Below, piece by piece: positions 57,464 through 64,000 of a DNA stretch of 64,000 nucleotides. Positions within the stretch are counted from its first letter, which is position 1, and each line of letters opens with the position of its first letter. Below the pieces are notes generated by a model. It was not told where the DNA came from, searched no databases, and saw nothing but the letters and a program-made list of their open reading frames with translations. This DNA comes from Streptomyces sp. RKAG293 (GTDB lineage: Bacteria > Actinomycetota > Actinomycetes > Streptomycetales > Streptomycetaceae): positions 8,541,001 to 8,605,000 of the forward strand of contig NZ_JAJOZB010000001.1 of NCBI RefSeq assembly GCF_023701745.1, written 5' to 3'. Made by a program: the position numbers and the translations under genes.

Positions 57464-58732
57464 ATGGGACTCCACCTTGCGGAGCTCCCGGTCGCGCCCG
57501 GCCACCCCGCCCTGCCGTCCGGGCTCCGCGGCGCGGACCGCATGACGGCCGCCCGTGATCGTGACCGCTATCGTGAGCTCATGCTGCGCACGGTGTCCTG
57601 GCTCATCAGGGCGGGGGCGTACGGCCTGATCGGGGTCGACGTCTTCCTCCGGGCCTCGCTGGGGCCGGTGGCGCTGCCGGTCACCGTCACGGCCTACGCA
57701 CTGTGCGGGATCCTGCTGGTGGTGTGCGCGGCGGTGATCAAGCGCAGTGGCACAGCACCCGCGCTGCCGGTGCTTCTCGGACTGATCACGGCCGTCTCCG
57801 CGGGGGTGTGCGCCCAGGAGGACGTCACCTCCCTGGTGGCGCTCGGCGTGATCGCCGTCATGGACGCCGGTACCGAAGCCCGGTTGACGGCCGCCTGGGC
57901 CGTCTTCGGTGGCGGGGTGGTCGCGGCCGAGGTGGGCGCTCTGCTCACCGATGCGAGCCCGGCGAAGGCGCTCGGTATCCCGCTGTTGCTGATGCTCGGT
58001 CTGCTGGCGGGCTTCAACCGCCGCGCCTACCGGCTCCGTGCGGACCAGAGCGCGGCTCTGCTGGCCCAGTCCGAGGAACTGCGGGCCCGGTCGGAGGAAC
58101 TGCGGGCCGAGCAGCGCCGCGGCGCCGTCCTCGACGAACGCACGCGCATCGCCCGCGAGATCCACGATGTGCTGGCGCACTCGATCGGCGCGCTCGGCAT
58201 CCAGATCCAGGCCGCCCGCGCCCTCCTCGCCGATACCCCCGATGTGGAACGGGCGGACGGTGTGCTCGCGGTGGCCCAGCGGATGGCCTCCGACGGACTG
58301 ACCGAAACACGCCGTGCCGTGCACGCGTTGCGCACCGACATGCTCCCTCTCGACGAGGAGCTGGCCCGGATGACCGCCACCCATGAACAGCGCCACGGCA
58401 CACCGGTCGCCCTGCGGGTGGACGGCGGTCCGGTACCGCTGCCGCCGGACCAGACGCTGGCCCTGGTGCGTACGGCTCAGGAGTCCCTCGTCAACGCCGC
58501 CAAACACGCGCCGCACCAGCCGGTGACGCTCACACTGACCTACGGGGACGACAACGTGACGATGAGTATCGCCAATCCGCTCGGAGCCGCGGCCGCCCAC
58601 GGCTTCGCGACCCTCGACGGCGGCTACGGCCTGACGGGCATGCGGGAGCGCCTGCTGCTGCTCGGCGGCACCCTCACGGCGGGCGCCGCGGACGGCAAGC
58701 GCTGGACCGTCACCGCGACGGTTCCCCGATGA
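57464..58732 (+). CDS. NarL-type sensor histidine kinase
   Basis: 422 residues from ATG 57464 (GGAGG upstream). Four to five transmembrane helices (about 45-185) with no large extracellular domain, then a coiled linker with a SEELRA repeat, the HisKA_3 box REIHDVLAHSIG (phosphoacceptor H234) and the HATPase_c N box (VRTAQESLVNAAKHA) and G box (GGYGLTGMRERL). Typical of streptomycete membrane-sensing kinases. The partner response regulator overlaps by four bases. Confidence 0.92.
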   Translation: MGLHLAELPVAPGHPALPSGLRGADRMTAARDRDRYRELMLRTVSWLIRAGAYGLIGVDVFLRASLGPVALPVTVTAYALCGILLVVCAAVIKRSGTAPALPVLLGLITAVSAGVCAQEDVTSLVALGVIAVMDAGTEARLTAAWAVFGGGVVAAEVGALLTDASPAKALGIPLLLMLGLLAGFNRRAYRLRADQSAALLAQSEELRARSEELRAEQRRGAVLDERTRIAREIHDVLAHSIGALGIQIQAARALLADTPDVERADGVLAVAQRMASDGLTETRRAVHALRTDMLPLDEELARMTATHEQRHGTPVALRVDGGPVPLPPDQTLALVRTAQESLVNAAKHAPHQPVTLTLTYGDDNVTMSIANPLGAAAAHGFATLDGGYGLTGMRERLLLLGGTLTAGAADGKRWTVTATVPR

Positions 58733-59409
58733 CCACGCCGGAGAAGCCGCTGCGGGTGATCGTGGCCGACGACCAGGCGAGCGTGCGGGAGGGCCTCGCG
58801 CTCATGCTCGACCTGCTCCCGGACCTCGACGTCGTGGGCACGGCCGCCGACGGCCAGGAGGCCCTGGACCTGGTCGCCCGGCACCACCCGGACGCGATCC
58901 TGCTCGATCTGCACATGCCGGTGATGGACGGCATCGAGGCCACCCGGCGGCTGACCGCCGAGCACCCGGAGGTGGCCATCGTCGTCCTGACCACCTATGC
59001 CGACGACCGCTCCGTGCTCGACACCCTCCAGGCAGGCGCCCGCAGCTATCTGACGAAGGACGCCGACCGGCGGGACATCGCCCACACCCTGCACAGCGCC
59101 GCCGCCGGCCTCAGCGTGCTCCACCCGCAGGTTCAGGCCACCCTGCTGGCCGCCGCGCAAGCCGGTCCACGGCAGTCCGAGGATCCGCCCGAGCAGGCAC
59201 CGACCGCCGAACCTCCGGACGGTCTGACCCGCCGCGAGGTGGAGATCCTCACCCTCATCGGCCGCGGTCGCAACAACACCGAGATCGCCGCGGAACTCTT
59301 CCTCAGCGGCAACACCGTCAAGACCCACATCAACCGGATCTTCGCCAAAACCGGCTCCCGCGACCGTTCGGCGGCCACCCGGTACGCCCAGCAGCACGGC
59401 CTGATCTGA
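58729..59409 (+). CDS. NarL/LuxR-type response regulator
   Basis: 226 residues from ATG 58729 (ATGA overlap with the kinase). Receiver domain with acidic pair D14/D15, phosphoacceptor D60 (LLDLHMPVMDG) and the conserved Lys in SYLTKDADRRD. The C-terminal LuxR HTH is LTRREVEILTLIGRGRNNTEIAAELFLSGNTVKTHINRIFAKTG. Its likely targets are this operon and the divergent membrane protein. Confidence 0.93.
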   Translation: MTTPEKPLRVIVADDQASVREGLALMLDLLPDLDVVGTAADGQEALDLVARHHPDAILLDLHMPVMDGIEATRRLTAEHPEVAIVVLTTYADDRSVLDTLQAGARSYLTKDADRRDIAHTLHSAAAGLSVLHPQVQATLLAAAQAGPRQSEDPPEQAPTAEPPDGLTRREVEILTLIGRGRNNTEIAAELFLSGNTVKTHINRIFAKTGSRDRSAATRYAQQHGLI

Positions 59410-59489
59410 CCGAACTCCGGTCCAGGCCGTGTGTGGCTTCCGTCCGGCGCGACGCCCGTCCACCACCCCAGTTCCCAGGCAGGTGCCCA

Positions 59490-60641
59490 GTGAACGATGC
59501 CGTCCGACTGCCGTTGTCAGGCATCCTGATCGCCGACTTCGGCCGTGTGCTGGCCGCTCCCTACGCGACGATGCTCCTCGCCGACCTCGGCGCTGACGTG
59601 GTCAAGGTCGAGCACCCCGACACCGGCGACGACACCCGGGCGTGGGGCCCGCCGCACGCCGAGGGGGAGGCCACGTACTTCCTGTCCGTCAACCGCAACA
59701 AACGCTCCTTCGCCGCCGATCTGGGCGACGGGACGAGCCGTCGGCGGGCTCTCGAACTGGTCCGCCGGGCGGATGTGGTGTTCGAGAACTTCCGGCCGGG
59801 GACCATGGCCAAGTACGGGCTCTCCTACGAGCAGGCCCGCGCGGTCAACCCGGGCGTCGTCTACTGCTCGGTGACCGGCTTCGGTTCCGGCGAGGGCGCC
59901 GCCCTGCCCGGCTACGACCTGCTGCTGCAGGCCGTCGGCGGACTGATGAGCGTGACGGGCCCGGAACCCGGCGAGCCGGTGAAGACGGGCGTGGCCGTGG
60001 TGGACGTGCTCACCGGCCTGCATGCCGCGATCGGTGTCCTGGCCGCGCTGCGGCACCGCGATGCGACCGGCGAGGGACAGCACGTCGAGGTCAACCTGCT
60101 GTCGTCCCTGCTGTCCAGCCTGGTGAACCAGGCCGGCGGCTTCACGCTGGCGGGCGCGGTGCCGGGGATCATGGGCAACCGGCATCCCTCGATCGCCCCG
60201 TACGAGGTCTACCCCGCCGCCGACCGCCCGATGGTGATCGCCGTCGGCAACGACCGGCAGTTCGCCGCCCTGTGCCAGGGACTGGAAGCACCGGAGCTGG
60301 CGGCCGATCCCCGGTTCGCCACCAACACCGACCGGGTCGCGCACGTCGACGAACTCGCCGGACAGCTCTCCCGGCTGCTCGAACGCCGCACCGCAGCCGA
60401 CTGGTTCGAGGTCCTCACACCGCTGGGCGTACCGTGCGGGCCGGTGAACGACCTGGCGGAGGCCTTCGGGCTGGCCGAGCGGCTGGGGCTCGCGCCGCGT
60501 GCCACGGTCACGACCGACGACCGGCCGATGGACCTCGTGGCCAACCCCATCGGTCTGTCCCGCACCCCGCCCCGCTACGACCGGCGCCCGCCCCGGCTGG
60601 GAGAGCACACCGACGAGATCGCTGCGTGGCTGGACTCGTGA
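59490..60641 (+). CDS. CaiB/BaiF-type family III CoA transferase
   Basis: 383 residues from GTG 59490 (CAGGCAGG upstream). Family III CoA-transferase: DFGRVLAAPYATMLLADLGADVVKVEHPDTGDDTR is the N-terminal signature and the catalytic Asp is D143 in LPGYDLLLQAVGGLM. These enzymes move CoA between carboxylic acids by an in-line mechanism. The donor and acceptor acids cannot be told. No acyl-CoA partner gene is close, except possibly the hydrolase downstream. Confidence 0.9.
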   Translation: MNDAVRLPLSGILIADFGRVLAAPYATMLLADLGADVVKVEHPDTGDDTRAWGPPHAEGEATYFLSVNRNKRSFAADLGDGTSRRRALELVRRADVVFENFRPGTMAKYGLSYEQARAVNPGVVYCSVTGFGSGEGAALPGYDLLLQAVGGLMSVTGPEPGEPVKTGVAVVDVLTGLHAAIGVLAALRHRDATGEGQHVEVNLLSSLLSSLVNQAGGFTLAGAVPGIMGNRHPSIAPYEVYPAADRPMVIAVGNDRQFAALCQGLEAPELAADPRFATNTDRVAHVDELAGQLSRLLERRTAADWFEVLTPLGVPCGPVNDLAEAFGLAERLGLAPRATVTTDDRPMDLVANPIGLSRTPPRYDRRPPRLGEHTDEIAAWLDS

Positions 60642-60831
60642 ACCCTGCGACGGGACCGGTCCGCGGCCGGGGGACCAGCCGTGTTCCGCGGGCACTACGG
60701 ACCTCCTGTGCTCAACCTCGTTGACGTTCCGGCACAGTTGTCGGCACCCGGTGTGATGTTCCGTGTCGCCGGGGCGGCGCTGAACGCGACAGCATCGCCC
60801 GCTCGTGCAACGACCCTCTTGGAGGTTCCCG

Positions 60832-61581
60832 ATGACTCTTGTCCTCGTTCATGGTGTTCCCGAGACCGCCGAGATCTGGACGCCGCTACGCCGTGAGCTG
60901 GGCCGCGACGATGTCGTCACCCTGTCGCCCCCCGGATTCGGCGCGCCCGTACCGGAAGGCTTCGCCGCGACGGCGGACGGCTACTTGGACTGGCTCGTCG
61001 GTGAGCTGGAGCGCATCGAAGGGCCGATCGACCTGGTCGGGCACGACTGGGGCGGCGGCCACGTCCAGCGCGTCGTGGCCACCCGGCCCGGACTCGTCCG
61101 GTCATGGTGCAGCGACATCGTCGGGGGAGCCGATCCGGCTTACGTCTGGCACGAACTCGCGCAGATCTGGCAGACACCCGGAGCGGGTGAGGAAGCGGTC
61201 GCGGCGATGTTCGGCGCTCCGGTCGAGGAGCGGTGCGCGGGGCTCGTCGCCCTCGGGATGACCGCCGAGGCCGCGGAGTCCTCCGCTCGGGCATCGGGCC
61301 CCGCGATGGGGGCATGCATCCTGGCGCTGTACCGCTCGGCCGCGCAGCCGGCCCTGACGGAATGGGGCATCGGGCTCGACCGGTCGGAGCTGCCCCCGGG
61401 ACTCGTCATCAACGCGACCGAGGACAGGTACGTCGGCGGACCGGAGTTCGCGCACCGTGCCGCCGTCCGGTTCGGCGCCCGGGAGGCCGTGCTGGAGGGT
61501 CTCGGGCACTGGTGGATGCTCCAGGACCCGCGGCAGGGTGCCGCCGTCCTGAACGACTTCCATGCGAGCCTGGACAGTTGA
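60832..61581 (+). CDS. Alpha/beta hydrolase with Asp nucleophile elbow (epoxide hydrolase/dehalogenase type)
   Basis: 249 residues from ATG 60832 (TTGGAGG upstream). TLVLVHGVPETAEIWTPL is the oxyanion strand. The elbow is DLVGHDWGGGHVQRV, so the nucleophile position is D72, as in epoxide hydrolases and haloalkane dehalogenases rather than Ser esterases. The base is the His of EGLGHWWMLQDP. The substrate is unknown. It follows the CoA-transferase gene by 190 bp in the same direction. Confidence 0.85.
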   Translation: MTLVLVHGVPETAEIWTPLRRELGRDDVVTLSPPGFGAPVPEGFAATADGYLDWLVGELERIEGPIDLVGHDWGGGHVQRVVATRPGLVRSWCSDIVGGADPAYVWHELAQIWQTPGAGEEAVAAMFGAPVEERCAGLVALGMTAEAAESSARASGPAMGACILALYRSAAQPALTEWGIGLDRSELPPGLVINATEDRYVGGPEFAHRAAVRFGAREAVLEGLGHWWMLQDPRQGAAVLNDFHASLDS

Positions 61582-61624
61582 CGGGCACCCCGGCACCTCG
61601 GCACCCAGCCCCGGGCCCGGGTAG

Positions 61625-62002
61625 CTAGGCCGGGTCTGCGCCGACGGAGCCGGCCGCGGTGTCGATGACCTCGTCCAGGACACCGCGGGAACGCAGCAGC
61701 TCGTTGATCATCCGGTCGATCCGGTCCCGCTCGGTGGTGAGTTCGGCGACCAGCTCCGGGGTGGCACACACCGACGGGCCGCCGTCCTCGTCCCGCATAC
61801 AGGGCAGGATCCGGGCGATCTTCGAGCTGTGCAGTCCGGCCGCGTAGAGCTCCTGGATGCGGATGACCCGGTCGACGGCCCGCTCGGCGAAGTCGCGGTG
61901 GCCGCCGGGCGTCCGGTCGGACGCCAGCAGGCCCTGCTGCTCGTAGTAGCGCAGCGAACGCTCGCTGACCCCGGTGCGCGCCGCCAGTTCACCGATCCGC
62001 AT
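61625..62002 (-). CDS. MerR-family transcriptional regulator
   Basis: 125 residues from ATG 62002. The HTH is MRIGELAARTGVSERSLRYYEQQGLLASDRTPGGHRDF, then MerR dimer helix (RIQELYAAGLHSSKIARILP) and two Cys (LPCMRDEDGGPSVCATPE). It is divergent from the ene-reductase gene, with the long-spacer promoter of the family between them, so it most likely activates that gene by DNA untwisting in response to an electrophile or similar ligand. Confidence 0.9.
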   Translation of the reverse strand: MRIGELAARTGVSERSLRYYEQQGLLASDRTPGGHRDFAERAVDRVIRIQELYAAGLHSSKIARILPCMRDEDGGPSVCATPELVAELTTERDRIDRMINELLRSRGVLDEVIDTAAGSVGADPA

Positions 62003-62016
62003 GCCCACCCCGCGAC

Positions 62017-62048
62017 TTGAAACTGACATCAGTGTCAGGTTTTACGTT
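62017..62048 (+). promoter_or_regulatory. MerR-type promoter/operator of the ene-reductase gene
   Basis: TTGAAA (62017-62022) and TTACGT (62042-62047) are spaced 19 bp, the long spacing used by MerR activators. The spacer contains the dyad CTGACA (62023-62028) / TGTCAG (62033-62038). The ATG at 62055 lies 7 nt after the -10, so the mRNA is probably leaderless. Confidence 0.8.
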
Positions 62049-62054
62049 ACCGGC

Positions 62055-63167
62055 ATGACGAACACCGATCAGGTCCCCGTCCCGTCCCGTCTCTTCGAAC
62101 CCGCTCGCCTCGGCGGTCTGGAACTGCCCAGCCGCCTGGTGATGGCGCCGCTGACGCGCAACCGCGCCGGAGCCGACGGCGTCCCGGGCGAGCTGATGGC
62201 CGCCTACTACGCGCAGCGCGCCTCGGCCGGACTGATCATCGCGGAGGCCGCGACGCCGAACGCCGTCGGCCAGACCTACCCGCACATCCCCGGCATCCAC
62301 AACCCGGCCCAGATCGCCGGGTGGCGGAGGGTCACCGACGCGGTGCACGCGGCCGGCGGCCGCCGTATGTTCCTGCAGTTGCAGCACGGCGGCAGGGTCG
62401 GCCATCCCGACACCAGCGGGCACACCCCGCTGGCGCCGTCCGTCGTACCGTTCCCCGAGACGCTGCACACCCCGAGCGGGCTCCGGACCGCCGTCGCGCC
62501 CCGTGCGATGACCGCCCGGGACGTCACGTCCACCATCGCCGACTTCGCCACCGCCGCACGTAACGCCGTCGAGGCGGGATTCGCCGGTGTGGAGGTGCAC
62601 TCCGCCAACGGCCATCTGCTGCACCAGTTCCTGGCGCGGAACACCAACCGCAGGACCGACGAGTGGGGCGGCGCGGTGGAAGGACGCATTCGCTTCACGA
62701 CCGAGGTGGTGCGGGCCGTCGCCGAGGCCGTCGGCCCGGAGCGGGTCGGGCTGCGGATCTCACCCGGATCCGGTGTCAACGCCGTCGAGGAGGGCGACAC
62801 CGCGGACCTCTATCCGGCGCTCCTGGAGGCACTCACGGACATCGACCCGGTCTATGTGCACCTGGTCCACGCCGATCCGGACCAGCCCCTGTTCGCCGGA
62901 ATCCGCAGGACCTGGCCGGGCACCCTGATCGCCAACCCGGTGCTGTCACGCGAAGAGGTCGTGACCGACGGCGGAAAACAGCGGGGCGAGCGCCTGCTGG
63001 ACGAGGGCGCCGACCTGATCGCACTGGGCCGGGGCTTCCTCGCCAATCCCGACTTCGTGGAGCGGCTGCGTGCGGGTGCACCGCTCAACGAGATCCGCCC
63101 GGAGCTGATGATGCACGTGCACGGAGCGGAGGGCTATACGGACTACCCGACGCTCGCGCGGGTGTGA
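62055..63167 (+). CDS. Old-yellow-enzyme family ene-reductase
   Basis: 370 residues. OYE TIM barrel: RLVMAPLTRNRAGADGVPGELMAAYYAQRA (FMN binding), the flavin/substrate pair H182 and N185 in VEVHSANGHLLHQF, and LIALGRGFLANPDFVERL near the end. FMN- and NADPH-dependent reduction of activated C=C bonds, nitro compounds or quinones is expected. The usual proton-donor Tyr two residues after N185 is His187 here (NGHL instead of NGYL). Controlled by the divergent MerR, so it probably detoxifies the inducing compound. Confidence 0.9.
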   Translation: MTNTDQVPVPSRLFEPARLGGLELPSRLVMAPLTRNRAGADGVPGELMAAYYAQRASAGLIIAEAATPNAVGQTYPHIPGIHNPAQIAGWRRVTDAVHAAGGRRMFLQLQHGGRVGHPDTSGHTPLAPSVVPFPETLHTPSGLRTAVAPRAMTARDVTSTIADFATAARNAVEAGFAGVEVHSANGHLLHQFLARNTNRRTDEWGGAVEGRIRFTTEVVRAVAEAVGPERVGLRISPGSGVNAVEEGDTADLYPALLEALTDIDPVYVHLVHADPDQPLFAGIRRTWPGTLIANPVLSREEVVTDGGKQRGERLLDEGADLIALGRGFLANPDFVERLRAGAPLNEIRPELMMHVHGAEGYTDYPTLARV

Positions 63168-63184
63168 GACGAGCCGGGTCGGAA

Positions 63185-63230
63185 ACCGTCAGGTGTGGGG
63201 CGTCGGGATGGGTGCTCCGCACCTGACGGT
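63185..63230. terminator. Hairpin terminator after the ene-reductase
   Basis: ACCGTCAGGTG (63185-63195) pairs with CACCTGACGGT (63220-63230), a perfect 11-bp stem with a 24-nt loop. Confidence 0.75.
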
Positions 63231-63350
63231 CAGGCCAGTCGGTGATCGGTCCAGGTCTCCGGGACCTTGTCCGCGCCGTTCCGGACGGTGGGTTCCGCCG
63301 GGACGTCGGGACTGTCAGGGGCCCAGCTCACCGTGGTGCCTTCCGGAGAA

Positions 63351-63941
63351 TCAGGCGGAGGCCTTCTTCAGGCAGCTCTCCAGCTGGGTGCGGGGCTTGG
63401 CCAGGTTCTTGAACGCGGTCGTGGCGGTCAGTTCGGCCCTCTCGGCGGTGGCGTTGAGGGTCATGGCGTTCTTGGCCTTGGTGGCCTTCTGCGCCAGGGC
63501 CGCCTGACGGGTCAGCCGGTCGGCCTGGTAGGTGCCGTCGGCGCCGCCCTTGCTCTTGGCGAGAGCCGCCAGCTTCTTGAGCGCCGTGGCTGCGGCCGCG
63601 GCATCCCGGGCGTCGGTGGCCTTGGAGACCGCCATGCCGGCCTGCAGCCCCTCCGAGCCGTACCGCGCCCCCAGGTCGCCCGCCACGTGCGAGCTCTCCT
63701 TCAGGACGGCGACGTCCTTCTCGGCCGCGTCGGCCGCCTTCCGTGCGGTGTCCGCCTGGAGGGCGGTTGCCATCGCCTGGTCCTCGGCCGTGAGGTAGGC
63801 CAGGTGCTCCTTGGCACACGCGGCCGGAGTGGCGGCGGGGGCGGTCGGGGCGGGCGGCGCGGTCTGTGCCACGGCGGGGGAGGCCAGGGCGAGCAGAACC
63901 AACGTGGTCGTGGCGGCTGACGCGGCAGTGCGCAACTTCAT
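63351..63941 (-). CDS. Secreted Ala/Lys-rich helical protein, function unknown
   Basis: 196 residues from ATG 63941 (GGAGATCC upstream). A signal peptide with AQT after SPAV (cleavage near 25), a Pro/Ala linker, then an alpha-helical body rich in Ala, Lys and Thr (MATALQADTARKAADAAEKDVAVLKES; LTATTAFKNLAKP). Two Cys (PAACAKEH and LESCLKKA) at the two ends of the body could form a disulfide. No family recognised; the composition suggests a coiled-coil helical bundle. Confidence 0.7.
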   Translation of the reverse strand: MKLRTAASAATTTLVLLALASPAVAQTAPPAPTAPAATPAACAKEHLAYLTAEDQAMATALQADTARKAADAAEKDVAVLKESSHVAGDLGARYGSEGLQAGMAVSKATDARDAAAAATALKKLAALAKSKGGADGTYQADRLTRQAALAQKATKAKNAMTLNATAERAELTATTAFKNLAKPRTQLESCLKKASA

Positions 63942-64000
63942 GGGGGATCTCCATCGGGACGTGGTGCGGTGTGCGGCGGGACGCCGGCACGGAAGGAGCT

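Noticed and set aside
1..64000. tRNA, rRNA, CRISPR arrays, transposases or att sites
   Set aside because: None were seen when reading both strands; the short tandem repeats present have no spacer-repeat pattern.

Overview
The window is high-GC DNA (about 70% G+C in most coding stretches) with GTG/TTG starts, short overlapping operons and many divergent regulator-target pairs. Secreted CBM13-type glycan enzymes, a DasR-like operator, CGNR, DUF427 and DUF1453-type proteins and GlxA/IclR/TetR/MerR regulators point to a Streptomyces or close relative. Everything here comes from reading the sequence and from knowledge of protein families; no search was run.

Layout. 1-5.5 kb: secreted proteins (an S8 protease cut by the window edge, a Pro-rich membrane-anchored protein, and a divergent ThuA-RICIN / GH16-RICIN pair with near-identical C-terminal lectin modules). 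5.5-12 kb: an APH-type kinase; a tightly coupled three-gene cassette (membrane protein, trypsin-like protease, helical-repeat/PLD-like protein) of lower GC that looks like a horizontally acquired conflict module; a HAD protein; a methyltransferase fusion. 12-14.3 kb: membrane proteins and a HTH-TOBE protein. 14.5-27.2 kb: a two-gene Tc (ABC-type) toxin locus in which TcB and TcC are fused in one protein with an unrecognised C-terminal toxin domain, followed by a compact TcA-like protein that starts with Ig-like modules. 27.3-31.6 kb: a frameshifted DUF2785 gene, an IclR regulator and a small membrane/secreted cluster.

31.7-33.1 kb holds a short threonyl-tRNA synthetase without an editing domain, preceded by a leader peptide with three Thr codons and mutually exclusive hairpins, which reads as a ribosome-mediated attenuator. 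33.1-44.7 kb: a cupin, a hydrolase, and a TetR-centred set (Tat-exported amine oxidase, amidohydrolase, five-gene oligopeptide ABC transporter) tied together by a shared palindromic operator; this probably takes up and degrades an acylated amine or amino-acid compound.

44.8-64 kb: a GNAT-AAA+ fusion, two GNATs, LysR/EamA, an alpha/beta hydrolase and quinone oxidoreductase divergent from a GlxA regulator with a perfect 10-bp inverted repeat, a beta-lactamase-fold hydrolase, CGNR/MFS, DUF427, two DUF1453-like membrane proteins next to a NarL-type two-component system, a CaiB-type CoA transferase, a hydrolase, MerR/OYE with a classical long-spacer MerR promoter, and a secreted Ala-rich protein. 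I saw no tRNA, rRNA, CRISPR array, transposase or attachment site. The strongest candidates for undescribed biology are the Tc locus with its C-terminal domain, the protease cassette and the Thr attenuator.
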